From assembly GCA_017962235.1 (NCBI GenBank), contig JAGCVS010000004.1:1-64000 (forward strand): 64,000 nt of DNA, read 5' to 3'. The DNA comes from Bacteroidales bacterium (GTDB lineage Bacteria; Bacteroidota; Bacteroidia; Bacteroidales; UBA932). Under the pieces are notes generated by a model. The model saw only the letters and a list, made by a program, of their open reading frames with translations, was not told the origin of the DNA and did no database searches. Position numbers and translations under genes: made by a program. Below, piece by piece: positions 42,821 to 52,100 of the stretch (position 1 is the stretch's first letter; each line of letters starts with the position of its first letter).

Positions 42821-44349
42821 TATATTACGTTGGCCACGGCGATTCCGTCCAGGGCGCTGGAGACGATGCCCCCGGCGTAGCCGGCCCCTTCTCCGCACGG
42901 ATACAGGCCGGGCAGCGAGGCGTGTTGGAGGGTATTGGGGTCGCGGGGGATGCGCACGGGCGATGAGGTGCGCGACTCGCAAGCGAGCAGCAACGCATCG
43001 TTGGTGTAATAGCCCTTCATCTTGCGGTCAAAGAGAACGAATGCCTTGCGGAGCCTGTCGGCTATGAACGGCGGTAGCAATTCATGGAGAGGCGCGGCGG
43101 TGGTGCCTGCTGTGTAGGAACTCTTTGGCAACGACGCCGACTCGCGTCCGCGGCAGAAATCCACCATGCGCTGGGCGGGGGCGTGCAGGGAATTGCTGAA
43201 AGCGAACATCTTCTGTTCCACCTCGCGCTGGAATTCCAGCAGGGCAAAGGTGCCGTACCGACTGTATTCCGGCACATCCGCGGCAGAGACCTGCACCACC
43301 ATGCCGGCATTCGCCAGAGTGCCGTTACGTTGCGAATTGGACATTCCGTTGAGCACCAGTGAACCGGTTTCCGTTGTAGAGGGAACCAGGATTCCGCCGG
43401 GACACATGCAGAAAGAGAACACGCCGTGCCCCTCTACCTGCTCTGCAAGGTAATACTCTGCCGGCGGGATGCCGGGCTGCCAGCGGCCGTGGTACTGGAT
43501 GCGGTTTATCAGGCTCTGGGGATGCTCTGCCCGTACTCCCAGTGCAAAATCCTTGGCCTCCAGAGCCCAGCCGCGGGTGTCGAACAGCTTGTAAATGTCG
43601 CGTGCTGAATGGCCGGTGGCCAGAATCACATCGTCTGCCTTAAATGTAAGGCCGCCGTCGCAGATAACCTCCCATCGCCCGCCAGCGGACAATGGTTTGA
43701 TGTCGGTTACGCGTGCCTCAAAATGATATTCGCCGCCGTGGGAGGTGATGCATTCGCGGATGCCCTCCACCATACGCGGTAAAATGTCGCTGCCAATATG
43801 CGGCCTGGCGTCGGTTATTATGCTTTCAGGGGCGCCGAATGCCACCATCTGGTGCAACACTTCGTATACGTCGCCCCGCTTGTTGCTGCGGGTGTAAAGC
43901 TTGCCGTCTGAGAAAGTACCGGCGCCGCCCTCACCAAAGCAGTAGTTGGATTCGGGATTTACGGTGCCTTTCACGCTGATGGCCGCTATGTCGCGCTTGC
44001 GGCTGTGAACATCCTTGCCGCGCTCCAGAATAACGGGCTTCAGTCCGCGTTCCAGAAGCTTCAGCGCCGCAAACATGCCGGCCGGACCGCCGCCGATAAT
44101 GATTACCGGACGTGCGGAGGCCACATTCTTATAGTCGAAACGATACTCCTTTGCCGGTTCGTCTCCCTCCATCTGTGCGCGCACCTGATAGCGATAGACC
44201 AGCTGCCCGCGGGCGTCCAGGGAACGGCGCACGATGTCGCAGCGCACAATCTTTTTTGCCGGAACTCCGCAAGAGCGGGCCGCGGCAGATATAAGCTCCT
44301 CTGCTGCCGGTTTGTGGTTCAGAGGGTATGCTACCTCAAAGATTTTCAT
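42820..44349 (-). CDS. FAD-dependent dehydrogenase (COG2509-like)
   Basis: 509 aa. An N-terminal ~75-residue ferredoxin-like extension, then Rossmann motif PVIIIGGGPAGMFAALKLLERG (~82-103), ILERG(K)DVHSRKRDI, NYCFGEGGAGTFSDGKLYTRS (~137-157), ILATGHSARDIYKLF and a C-terminal CGEGAGYAGGIVSSALDGI. Typical of the uncharacterised FAD dehydrogenases near tsaD in many bacteria. It overlaps tsaD by 4 bp. Substrate unknown. Confidence 0.87.
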   Translation of the reverse strand: MKIFEVAYPLNHKPAAEELISAAARSCGVPAKKIVRCDIVRRSLDARGQLVYRYQVRAQMEGDEPAKEYRFDYKNVASARPVIIIGGGPAGMFAALKLLERGLKPVILERGKDVHSRKRDIAAISVKGTVNPESNYCFGEGGAGTFSDGKLYTRSNKRGDVYEVLHQMVAFGAPESIITDARPHIGSDILPRMVEGIRECITSHGGEYHFEARVTDIKPLSAGGRWEVICDGGLTFKADDVILATGHSARDIYKLFDTRGWALEAKDFALGVRAEHPQSLINRIQYHGRWQPGIPPAEYYLAEQVEGHGVFSFCMCPGGILVPSTTETGSLVLNGMSNSQRNGTLANAGMVVQVSAADVPEYSRYGTFALLEFQREVEQKMFAFSNSLHAPAQRMVDFCRGRESASLPKSSYTAGTTAAPLHELLPPFIADRLRKAFVLFDRKMKGYYTNDALLLACESRTSSPVRIPRDPNTLQHASLPGLYPCGEGAGYAGGIVSSALDGIAVANVI

Positions 44350-45383
44350 AGGTTGTAATCTGCGGCGCGGGAGATGGGGGCGGCATCCAGGGGGCAGAAG
44401 AGTCCTTTCTGATATTTGTAATACCCCACGATGGCAATCATGGCGGCATTGTCTGTGGTGAAGCGCAGCTCGGGGAGGAAGGTGCGCCAGCCGCGGCGAC
44501 CGCCTTCCGATGTTATCGCACCGCGCAGGGCGCTGTTGGCCGCCACGCCGCCGCCCGCCACGATATCCTTGATTCCGGTGATTTCCGTGGCGCGAATCAG
44601 CTTCTTCATCAGAATGTCTATCAGGTCCTTCTGGAAGCTGGCGCAGATGTCGTTCTTATTCTTCTCAATGAAGTCGGTATCCTCTTTAATCGCGTCGCGG
44701 AGATAGTAGAGCAGCGATGTCTTGATGCCGCTGAAGCTGAAGTCCAGCCCCTCTATGTGCGGCTTGGCAAAGCGGAACCGTTTTGGGTCGCCATCCTTTG
44801 CCAGACGGTCTATTATGGGGCCGCCGGGATAGCCCAGGTCCAGCATCTTGGCGCATTTGTCAAAGGCCTCGCCCACGGCGTCGTCTATGGTTTGGCCAAG
44901 CACCGTGAAATCGAGACAATCATCTACACGCACTATCTGGGTGTGGCCGCCGGATACCAGCAGAGCCAGGAACGGGAATGCCGGCTGGGAGTTGTCGCGC
45001 CCCTCGATTTTGATAAAGTGGGAGAGGATGTGCCCCTGGAGGTGATTGACCTCTATCATGGGCTTGCCGGTGGCGATTGCCAGCCCTTTGGCGAACGACG
45101 TGCCCACAATAAGGCTGCCCAGCAGGCCGGGGCCGCGGGTGTATGCGATGGCGTCCACATCTTCCATGCTTACGCCCGACTGCTCCAGCGCCTGCTGCAC
45201 CACCGGCAGGATATTCTGCTGATGGGCGCGGGAGGCGAGCTCCGGAATCACGCCGCCGTATTTGCGGTGCACCTCCTGGGATGCCATCACGTTGGAAAGC
45301 AGCCAGCCGTCCTTGAGAACGGCTGCCGAAGTGTCATCGCAGGATGACTCTATACCCAGGATTATGGTTTTGCCGTCTGTCAT
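44346..45383 (-). CDS. tsaD: tRNA N6-threonylcarbamoyladenosine transferase TsaD
   Basis: 345 aa. ILGIESSCDDTSAAVL at the N-terminus, metal-binding HLQGHILSHF (~114-123), LLVSGGHTQIV, FDKCAKMLDLGYPGGPIID (~174-192) and VAGGGVAANSALR (~272-284). It transfers threonylcarbamoyl to A37 of ANN-decoding tRNAs. It sits in a three-gene minus-strand run with 4-bp overlaps at both ends. Confidence 0.97.
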   Translation of the reverse strand: MTDGKTIILGIESSCDDTSAAVLKDGWLLSNVMASQEVHRKYGGVIPELASRAHQQNILPVVQQALEQSGVSMEDVDAIAYTRGPGLLGSLIVGTSFAKGLAIATGKPMIEVNHLQGHILSHFIKIEGRDNSQPAFPFLALLVSGGHTQIVRVDDCLDFTVLGQTIDDAVGEAFDKCAKMLDLGYPGGPIIDRLAKDGDPKRFRFAKPHIEGLDFSFSGIKTSLLYYLRDAIKEDTDFIEKNKNDICASFQKDLIDILMKKLIRATEITGIKDIVAGGGVAANSALRGAITSEGGRRGWRTFLPELRFTTDNAAMIAIVGYYKYQKGLFCPLDAAPISRAADYNL

Positions 45384-46582
45384 TCCATCACCCTTCCGGG
45401 ATAGGCTTCAAGGGCTTTCTGAAGAACGACAAGGGCCATGCGGAGATCTTCTATCTTGAGAACGTAAGCGAGACGGACCTCATTGCGGCCGACACCCTCC
45501 GTGGTGTAGAAACCGCTGGCGGGAGCCATCATCACAGTAGCACCCTCGTATTCGAAACTCTCAAGGCACCACTGGCAGAACTTGTCACTGTCGTCCACCG
45601 GGAGTTTGGCTACGGTGTAGAACGCGCCCATGGGGATGGGGGAGTACACGCCCGGAATCTTGTTGAGACCGTCTATAAGGCATTTACGCCGCTCCAGGTA
45701 CTCTTCATATACTTCGCTTGCATAATCTTCCGGAGCGTCCAGGGATGCTTCTGCGGCAATCTGGCCCACCAGAGGGGGGCTCAGGCGTGCCTGACAGAAC
45801 TTCATCACAGTCTTGCGCAGCGCCTTGTTCTTGGTGATAAGGGCGCCAATGCGGATGCCGCACTCTGAGTAACGCTTTGATACGGAGTCAATCAGCACCA
45901 CGTTCTGCTCTATGCCTTCCAGATGGCAGGCGCTGATGTACGGAGTGCCTGCATACACAAACTCGCGGTATACCTCGTCGCTGAACAGGTACAGGTCGTA
46001 TTTCTTCACCAGGTCGCGGATCTGGTTCATCTCCTTGCGGGTGTACAGATAGCCGGTGGGGTTGTTGGGGTTGCAGATAAGTATCGCCTTGGTGCGCGAG
46101 TTTATCAGCGCCTCGAATTTGTCTACCTTGGGCAGGCAGAACCCCTCGTCTATGGTGGTGGTCACGGTGCGGATAACCGCTCCCGCCGATATTGCGAATG
46201 CCATGTAGTTGGCGTACGCCGGTTCCGGTACAATAATCTCGTCGCCGGGGTTCAGGCAGCTCAGGAAGGCGAACAGAACCGCCTCGCTGCCGCCGGTGGT
46301 GATGATTATATCATCGGCAGTAACGTCGATATTGAACTTCTTGTAATAGCCCACCAGTTTTTCGCGATAGCTGCGGTATCCCTGGCTGGGGCTGTATTCA
46401 AGTATTTCGCGGTCTATATTGCGGATGGCGTCTATCGCAACCTGCGGTGTGGGCAGGTCTGGCTGACCGATGTTAAGGTGATAGACGTGGATTCCGCGTG
46501 CCTTTGCAGCATCTGCAAGGGGAGCCAGCCGCCGGATAGGGGAGGCGGGCATCAATTCGCCGCGGGTGGAGATGACAGGCAT
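45380..46582 (-). CDS. PLP-dependent aminotransferase (class I/II)
   Basis: 400 aa from ATG 46582 (MPVISTRGELMPASPIRRL). Longer in-frame codons upstream are A/T-rich and not family-like. IGQPDLPTPQVAIDAI (~37-52), GGSEAVLFAFLSC (~97-109), CNPNNPTGYLYTR (~165-177) and PLP-Lys in IDSVSKRYSECGIRIGAL (~229-246). AspC-like fold type I; the amino acid used cannot be told. A TACCTTCG box (minus strand, near 46614-46621) is a near-match promoter. First gene of the run into tsaD. Confidence 0.9.
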   Translation of the reverse strand: MPVISTRGELMPASPIRRLAPLADAAKARGIHVYHLNIGQPDLPTPQVAIDAIRNIDREILEYSPSQGYRSYREKLVGYYKKFNIDVTADDIIITTGGSEAVLFAFLSCLNPGDEIIVPEPAYANYMAFAISAGAVIRTVTTTIDEGFCLPKVDKFEALINSRTKAILICNPNNPTGYLYTRKEMNQIRDLVKKYDLYLFSDEVYREFVYAGTPYISACHLEGIEQNVVLIDSVSKRYSECGIRIGALITKNKALRKTVMKFCQARLSPPLVGQIAAEASLDAPEDYASEVYEEYLERRKCLIDGLNKIPGVYSPIPMGAFYTVAKLPVDDSDKFCQWCLESFEYEGATVMMAPASGFYTTEGVGRNEVRLAYVLKIEDLRMALVVLQKALEAYPGRVME

Positions 46583-46631
46583 AAAAAAAAACAGAAATGT
46601 TGTAAAACGCTGCGAAGGTACTAAAAATTGA

Positions 46632-46639
46632 TATATTTG
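46632..46639 (+). promoter_or_regulatory. -7 promoter box of the M16 peptidase gene
   Basis: TATATTTG, 28 bases before the ATG at 46668. Confidence 0.65.
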
Positions 46640-46667
46640 TGGCAAATATCTACTAACAACACTTATA

Positions 46668-49562
46668 ATGAAAAAATTCTTTTTATTCTTTTCACTGCTT
46701 CTGGTGGCTCTCGTCTCCTGCAACAAATACGAGACTGTAGACGGCGACCCCCTGAAGACAAAGATCTACACACTTGACAACGGACTTAAGGTCTTTATGA
46801 CTGTCAATAAGGATGAGCCCCGTATGCAGACCGCTATCTGCGTGCGCGTGGGCGGTAAGAACGACCCCGCAGAAACCACCGGTATGGCTCACTATTTCGA
46901 GCACCTTATGTTCAAGGGCACCCAGCAGTTCGGTACCAGCAACTACGAGCTGGAGAAGCCTCTGCTCGATTCCATCGCAAACCTGTTTGAGGTTTACCGC
47001 GTTACTAAGGATGAGGCTGAGCGTGCTGCAATCTATAAGGTGATCGACTCCCTCAGCTACGAGGCTTCCAAGATTTCCATCCCCAACGAGTATGACAAAC
47101 TGATGGCTGCAATCGGTGCCAACGGCACCAATGCATTCACCTCCCAGGATATGACCTGCTACGTTGAGGATATCCCCGCAAACCAGATCGAGAACTGGGC
47201 CCGTATCCAGGCAGACCGCTTTGAGAATTCTGTAATTCGCGGTTTCCATACAGAGCTGGAGACCATTTATGAGGAGAAGAACATGTCCCTTACCCAGGAC
47301 AGCCGCAAGGTGAACGAGGCCATTGACAACGCCCTCTTCCCTCACCATCCCTATGGTACACAGACTGTGCTGGGCACCCAGGAACACCTCAAGAACCCCT
47401 CAATCAAGCTGGTTCAGCAGTATCACGACACATACTATGTTCCCAACAACATGGCTATCTGTGTGAGCGGTGACTTTGATCCCGACAACTTTGTAAAGAT
47501 TGTGAAGAAGTACTTTGGCGGTATGAAGCCCGGCGAAGTTCCCGAGCTGAAGTTCGAGCCCGAGGCTGATATCACAGAGCCCATTGTAAAGGATGTTTAC
47601 GGTCTCGAGGCAGAGAACGTGAGCGTAGCATGGAGGCTCCCCGGTGTGGCTAAGAACGTTGCACTCGAACCTGTCGCTGACGTTGCTTCTTCTGTTCTCT
47701 ACAATGGTACCGCCGGCCTGATTGACCTGAATGTAAACCAGCAGCAGAAGGCACTGGGCGTATATGCTTATGCAAACATGCAGCCCGATTACGGTACCAT
47801 GCTGGCTACGGGCCGTCCCAAACAGGGTCAGAGCCTTGAAGAGGTACGCGACATCATCCTCGCTGAAGTTGAAAAACTCTGCAACGGCGAATTTACAGAA
47901 GAGGATGTACAGGCCTGCATAAACAACTACCGTCTGCAGCAGCAGAGCCAGATTACAGAAAACCGCAACCGTGCCCTCGTCTATGCAATGGCATTTGCAT
48001 ACAACGAGGATTGGAAGGATGTCGTGGCTAATTTCGAGGCTGTGGAGAAGGTGACCAAAGAAGATGTTGTTGATTTCGCAAAGAAATATCTTGGCCAGAA
48101 CAACTATGCCGTGGTTTACAAGCGCGTGGGTGAGGACCCCAACATCCAGAAGATATCCGCTCCTGCCATCACCCCCATCTTCATGAACCGCGACACCTCC
48201 AGCCAGTTCCTGAGGGAGATTGTGGCAAATGTGCCCAAGCCCATCGAACCGGTGTTCCTCGACTTCTCCAAGGATCTCTCCGTAAGTAATTTTGCAGCCA
48301 ATGTCGACATGCTGTACAAGGAGAACGAACAGAACGACATCTTCACCGTGCAGTTCGTATTCAACAACGGTGCAAACGACAACCCTATTCTTGCATTCGT
48401 GGGTGACTATCTGAGCTACCTTGGCACCGATACAATGAGCGCCAGTGATTTCGCCCGCAAGATGTATTCGCTCGCATGCGATTACAACTTTATGTGCAGC
48501 GACAATACCTTTACCGTATCTGTTACCGGCCTGAAGGAGAATATGGAAGAGGCTGTTTCTCTGGTAGAGAATCTGATTGCCAACGCACAGCCGGATGAGA
48601 ATATCCTGATGAACCTCAAGTTCGACACCTTCAAGTCACGCCAGAACCGCAAGATGAATCAGAGAGCATGTTTCAGCGCTCTCACCGCCTATATGGTGAT
48701 GGGTCCTGAGAAGATCTCCCAGGTTCAACTCACTAACGATCAGGTAATGGCTGTCACCTCAGAACAGATTCTGAGTGCCATCCGCGACCTGATGACCAAG
48801 CAGCATGAGATTTACTACTACGGTCCCGACAAAGAGGCCGATGTGAAAGCTTGCCTGGCAGAGCATCACGCAATCGCAGAGAATCCGGAGCCGCTGGCAA
48901 AGCAGTTCAACGATTACATCACAGTCAACGACAGCCAGGTACTGCTCGCTCAGTACGATTCCCGTCAGCTTTACTACTTCCAGGTATCTGTGGACGACCG
49001 CAAGTTTGACGTTGACAGCAATCCTTTCCGCGTACTTTACAACGAATACTTTGGCGGTAGCATGAACGCTGTTGTATTCCAGGAGATGCGCGAGGCACGC
49101 GGTCTGGCTTACTCCGCACAAGCTGTTATGTCAAACCCTCAGTACGATGGCGGCAAGTATATTTACAATGCATTCATCGCAACCCAGAACGACAAGCTGC
49201 AGCAGGCAGTAGAGGCATTTGACGATATCATCAACAACATGCCCGTTAGTGAACACGCGTTTGCAATTGCAAAGGACGCTATCGTTACCCGCCTGCGCAC
49301 AGAGCGCTACACCGGCATGGATGTTATCCGCGCCTATGTCAACTGCCGCGACCTTGGTCTGGACGAGCCTCTTGACAAGGCATTGTTTGAGAAGATCCAG
49401 GGTATGGGTATGGACGATGTTGTGGCTTACCAGAAAGAATGGGTTAAGGATCGCAAGTATTGCTACGGCATCCTGGGTGACAAGAACGATATCGACCTCG
49501 AGTTCCTCAAGACCCTCGGTCCCGTGAAGTTCCTCACCAGCGAAGAGATTTTCGGCTACTAG
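46668..49562 (+). CDS. M16 family zinc metallopeptidase, lipoprotein
   Basis: 964 aa. Lipoprotein signal with lipobox ALVSC (Cys18). The N-terminal M16 domain has the inverted zinc motif HYFEH within GMAHYFEHLMFKGT (~72-85) and the third ligand in ETIYEEKNMS (~197-206). Residues ~230-480 and ~520-960 hold inactive M16-like halves, including the C-terminal RARGLAYSAQAVMS-type block. Two-ring M16B arrangement; likely degrades peptides in the periplasm or at the surface. Highly biased codon use suggests strong expression. Monocistronic. Confidence 0.93.
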   Translation: MKKFFLFFSLLLVALVSCNKYETVDGDPLKTKIYTLDNGLKVFMTVNKDEPRMQTAICVRVGGKNDPAETTGMAHYFEHLMFKGTQQFGTSNYELEKPLLDSIANLFEVYRVTKDEAERAAIYKVIDSLSYEASKISIPNEYDKLMAAIGANGTNAFTSQDMTCYVEDIPANQIENWARIQADRFENSVIRGFHTELETIYEEKNMSLTQDSRKVNEAIDNALFPHHPYGTQTVLGTQEHLKNPSIKLVQQYHDTYYVPNNMAICVSGDFDPDNFVKIVKKYFGGMKPGEVPELKFEPEADITEPIVKDVYGLEAENVSVAWRLPGVAKNVALEPVADVASSVLYNGTAGLIDLNVNQQQKALGVYAYANMQPDYGTMLATGRPKQGQSLEEVRDIILAEVEKLCNGEFTEEDVQACINNYRLQQQSQITENRNRALVYAMAFAYNEDWKDVVANFEAVEKVTKEDVVDFAKKYLGQNNYAVVYKRVGEDPNIQKISAPAITPIFMNRDTSSQFLREIVANVPKPIEPVFLDFSKDLSVSNFAANVDMLYKENEQNDIFTVQFVFNNGANDNPILAFVGDYLSYLGTDTMSASDFARKMYSLACDYNFMCSDNTFTVSVTGLKENMEEAVSLVENLIANAQPDENILMNLKFDTFKSRQNRKMNQRACFSALTAYMVMGPEKISQVQLTNDQVMAVTSEQILSAIRDLMTKQHEIYYYGPDKEADVKACLAEHHAIAENPEPLAKQFNDYITVNDSQVLLAQYDSRQLYYFQVSVDDRKFDVDSNPFRVLYNEYFGGSMNAVVFQEMREARGLAYSAQAVMSNPQYDGGKYIYNAFIATQNDKLQQAVEAFDDIINNMPVSEHAFAIAKDAIVTRLRTERYTGMDVIRAYVNCRDLGLDEPLDKALFEKIQGMGMDDVVAYQKEWVKDRKYCYGILGDKNDIDLEFLKTLGPVKFLTSEEIFGY

Positions 49563-49583
49563 TCTCTACCTGTCCGATATCAG

Positions 49584-49632
49584 GCGTGCAAGGTCTCCCG
49601 AAAAGACGGGGACCTTGCACGCTTGGTTTTTG
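49584..49632 (+). terminator. Terminator of the M16 peptidase gene
   Basis: 12-bp perfect arms GCGTGCAAGGTC / GACCTTGCACGC, about a 15-base loop, then TTGGTTTTTG. Confidence 0.85.
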
Positions 49633-49652
49633 TTTATTCGGGTACGAACGGT

Positions 49653-49660
49653 TATCTTTG
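49653..49660 (+). promoter_or_regulatory. -7 promoter box of the Fur-family gene
   Basis: TATCTTTG, 7 bases before the ATG at 49668. This is almost no 5' leader, and it excludes an in-frame start at 49623. Confidence 0.6.
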
Positions 49661-49667
49661 CAGCCGG

Positions 49668-50093
49668 ATGGCAGAACACGATATCATAGACATGATGATG
49701 CACCATGGCGTCAAGCCCACGGCAAACCGCATTATGATTTGCGGGGCGCTGGACAAGGCGGGGCGTCCGCTCTCTATGGGTGAGCTTGAGACAGCACTGG
49801 GCAGCGTGGACAAGAGCGTGATATCGCGCACGATGGCCCTTTTCCGCGAGAGACATCTGGTGCACACGATACACGGCGGCGGCGACGAGATGTGCTATGA
49901 ACTCTGCCACAGCCATGCCGACGGCGAAGACGAAGATACACACATCCATTTCTGGTGTCGCAACTGCGGTAAGACATTCTGTCTGGAGAATATTCCCATA
50001 CCTGTCGTTTCTCTTCCGGCCGGATATGAAGAGGAGTCCTCCAATTACATGGTCACCGGACTCTGTCCCGACTGTCGCAAAAAATGCAACTGA
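49668..50093 (+). CDS. Fur-family metalloregulator (Fur/Zur/PerR-like)
   Basis: 141 aa. Winged-helix N-terminus (KPTANRIMICGALDKAGRPLSMGELETALGSVDKSVISRTMALFRERHLVH) and C-terminal dimer domain with HIHFWCRNCGKTFCLE and LCPDCRKKC, the two CxxC pairs of the structural Zn site. A His/Asp-rich segment (CHSHADGEDEDTH) may be the sensing site. The neighbours are a Zn/Cd-type ATPase and FeoAB, so Zur-like or Fur-like control is plausible. A 15-bp palindrome overlaps its stop codon. Confidence 0.9.
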   Translation: MAEHDIIDMMMHHGVKPTANRIMICGALDKAGRPLSMGELETALGSVDKSVISRTMALFRERHLVHTIHGGGDEMCYELCHSHADGEDEDTHIHFWCRNCGKTFCLENIPIPVVSLPAGYEEESSNYMVTGLCPDCRKKCN

Positions 50094-50099
50094 GTTGCA
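50085..50099. promoter_or_regulatory. Candidate Fur-family operator (palindrome)
   Basis: TGCAACT, G, AGTTGCA: a perfect 7-1-7 palindrome. It overlaps the stop of the Fur-family gene and ends 12 bases before the -7 box TACATTTG (50112-50119) of the ATPase gene, i.e. in the -33 region, a natural place for a repressor. Confidence 0.6.
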
Positions 50100-50111
50100 C
50101 GCGGCGCGCCA

Positions 50112-50119
50112 TACATTTG
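50112..50119 (+). promoter_or_regulatory. -7 promoter box of the P-type ATPase gene
   Basis: TACATTTG, a TAnnTTTG match, 25 bases before ATG 50145. Confidence 0.6.
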
Positions 50120-50144
50120 CCGATGAAAAGTAAAGGCAAGCGTT

Positions 50145-52070
50145 ATGGCACACGAGCATCATCACGAAGAGCACCATCACGAACATAATCATGAGCATCA
50201 CCACGAGGGTGGCATCAAAGAGTCGCTGATCAGAATCATAGTGGCGGCGGTGCTGCTTATCGGGGCGGTCATCATAGAGCATACGTGCAATCTGGCAACC
50301 TGGCAGTTGCTGCTCGTATATCTGGTACCATATCTGGTAGCCGGCTATGACACTTTGAAAGAGGCGGCGGAGAGCATTGCACACGGGGAGGCTCTGGATG
50401 AGAACTTCTTGATGAGCATCGCAACCCTTGGAGCCCTGGGTATCGGATTCCTGCCGGGTGCCGAGGCTCAGTTCCCGGAGGCTGTATTCGTAATGCTTTT
50501 CTTTCAGGTGGGCGAACTGTTCGAGCATCTGGCAGAAGGCCGCAGCCGCCGCAGCATAGCCCATCTGATGGATATCCGACCTGACACGGCCAATCTTGAA
50601 AAAGACGGTGAAGTGGTTGTGGTAACCCCAGACACACTTAAGGTGGGCGACATAATCGTTATTAAGCCCGGTGAAAAGGTGCCCGTGGACGGCGTAATTA
50701 TAGAAGGCGCCTCGTCGCTTGATACAGTTGCCCTCTCCGGCGAGAGTGTCCCCCGCAGCGTGGCTGCCGGCGATGAAATCTTCTCCGGTTGCGTGAATCT
50801 TAGCGGAGTGCTCCGCGTACGAACTGCAAAAGAATTCGGGCAGTCCACCGCCAGCCGCATACTTGAGCTGGTTGAGAACGCAGCGGACAACAAGTCCCGC
50901 AGCGAGGGCTTCATCACCCGCTTTGCAAGAGTTTATACACCGATAGTTGTTATAGCGGCTGTTCTGCTGGCTGCTGTTCCGCCCCTTTTGGGCGGTAACT
51001 TTGCCACCTGGCTTTACCGTGCGCTGATGTTCCTGGTGGTCTCCTGCCCCTGCGCTCTGGTTATCAGTGTCCCGCTGAGTTTCTTCGGTGGTATTGGCGG
51101 CGCCTCCCGCAAGGGTATCCTTGTTAAGGGTTCCAATTATCTGGAGGCTCTTTCCAAACTGGACACCGTGGTATTTGACAAGACCGGCACCCTTACAGAA
51201 GGGGTATTTGAAGTTACCGCCGTCCATCCGGAGATCATAGAAGAGCGCGAACTTCTGCATCTGGCTGCCCATGTGGAGCGCTTCAGCACCCATCCCATTG
51301 CCGCATCCCTGCGTCTGGCTTATCCAGAGGAGGCAGATGACTGCACTGTGGAGAATGTAGAGGAGATATCGGGCAAGGGAGTGCGCGCTACCGTTAACGG
51401 CCGCACGGTATGCGTTGGCAACGATTCTATGATGGAGATGGTGGGGGCCAAATGGCATCCCTGCGAGAAGACCGGAACCATTGCACATGTGGCGATGGAC
51501 GGCGATTATATGGGTCACATAGTAATATCAGACCGCATCAAGGCCGATTCTGCCGAGGCAGTCCGCAACCTCAAGGCGGCCGGAGTGACCCGCACAGTGA
51601 TGCTTACCGGCGACCAAAAAGCGGTTGGCGAGGCAGTCGCAACCGAACTCGGGCTGGATGAATGGTATGCCGGACTGATGCCTTCCGACAAGGTCGCCAA
51701 AGTAGAGGAGTTCATCGCCGGGCATAGGAAAGGGCGCACTCTCGCATTTGTGGGAGACGGTATAAACGACGCGCCTGTGCTGGCCCGTGCTGATGTGGGT
51801 ATAGCGATGGGTGCCCTTGGCAGTGACGCAGCGATAGAGGCGGCCGATGTCGTTCTGATGGACGACAAGCCTTCCAAGGTGGCTCTGGCGGTTAAGATAG
51901 CCCGCCGTACCCTTCGCATAGCCGGTGAAAACACGTGGCTCGCCATCGGCATAAAGCTGCTGGTGCTGATACTTGCCGCCGCCGGTGTCGCCACCATGTG
52001 GATGGCAGTATTCGCCGACGTGGGAGTTACAGTCCTGGCGGTGCTCAATGCCATGCGCGCGCTGCGGTAG
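50145..52070 (+). CDS. Heavy-metal P1B-type ATPase (Zn/Cd/Pb exporter, ZntA-like)
   Basis: 641 aa. A His-rich cytosolic N-terminus (MAHEHHHEEHHHEHNHEHHH) replaces a ferredoxin-like metal domain. Six to eight helices; ion-binding SCPCALVISVP (~303-313), phosphorylation DKTGTLTEG (~345), STHPIAASL (HP motif), GDGINDAP (~533) and a final helix with FADVGVTVLAVLNAMR, whose Asp is typical of the Zn/Cd/Pb (P1B-2) group. It exports divalent metal. It follows the Fur-family gene and a palindrome. Confidence 0.93.
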   Translation: MAHEHHHEEHHHEHNHEHHHEGGIKESLIRIIVAAVLLIGAVIIEHTCNLATWQLLLVYLVPYLVAGYDTLKEAAESIAHGEALDENFLMSIATLGALGIGFLPGAEAQFPEAVFVMLFFQVGELFEHLAEGRSRRSIAHLMDIRPDTANLEKDGEVVVVTPDTLKVGDIIVIKPGEKVPVDGVIIEGASSLDTVALSGESVPRSVAAGDEIFSGCVNLSGVLRVRTAKEFGQSTASRILELVENAADNKSRSEGFITRFARVYTPIVVIAAVLLAAVPPLLGGNFATWLYRALMFLVVSCPCALVISVPLSFFGGIGGASRKGILVKGSNYLEALSKLDTVVFDKTGTLTEGVFEVTAVHPEIIEERELLHLAAHVERFSTHPIAASLRLAYPEEADDCTVENVEEISGKGVRATVNGRTVCVGNDSMMEMVGAKWHPCEKTGTIAHVAMDGDYMGHIVISDRIKADSAEAVRNLKAAGVTRTVMLTGDQKAVGEAVATELGLDEWYAGLMPSDKVAKVEEFIAGHRKGRTLAFVGDGINDAPVLARADVGIAMGALGSDAAIEAADVVLMDDKPSKVALAVKIARRTLRIAGENTWLAIGIKLLVLILAAAGVATMWMAVFADVGVTVLAVLNAMRALR

Positions 52071-52081
52071 ATATTTTTGAT

Positions 52082-52089
52082 TATTTTTG
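52082..52089 (+). promoter_or_regulatory. -7 promoter box of feoB
   Basis: TATTTTTG, 11 bases before ATG 52101. It excludes an in-frame start at 52077. Confidence 0.55.
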
Positions 52090-52100
52090 CACATCCGATT

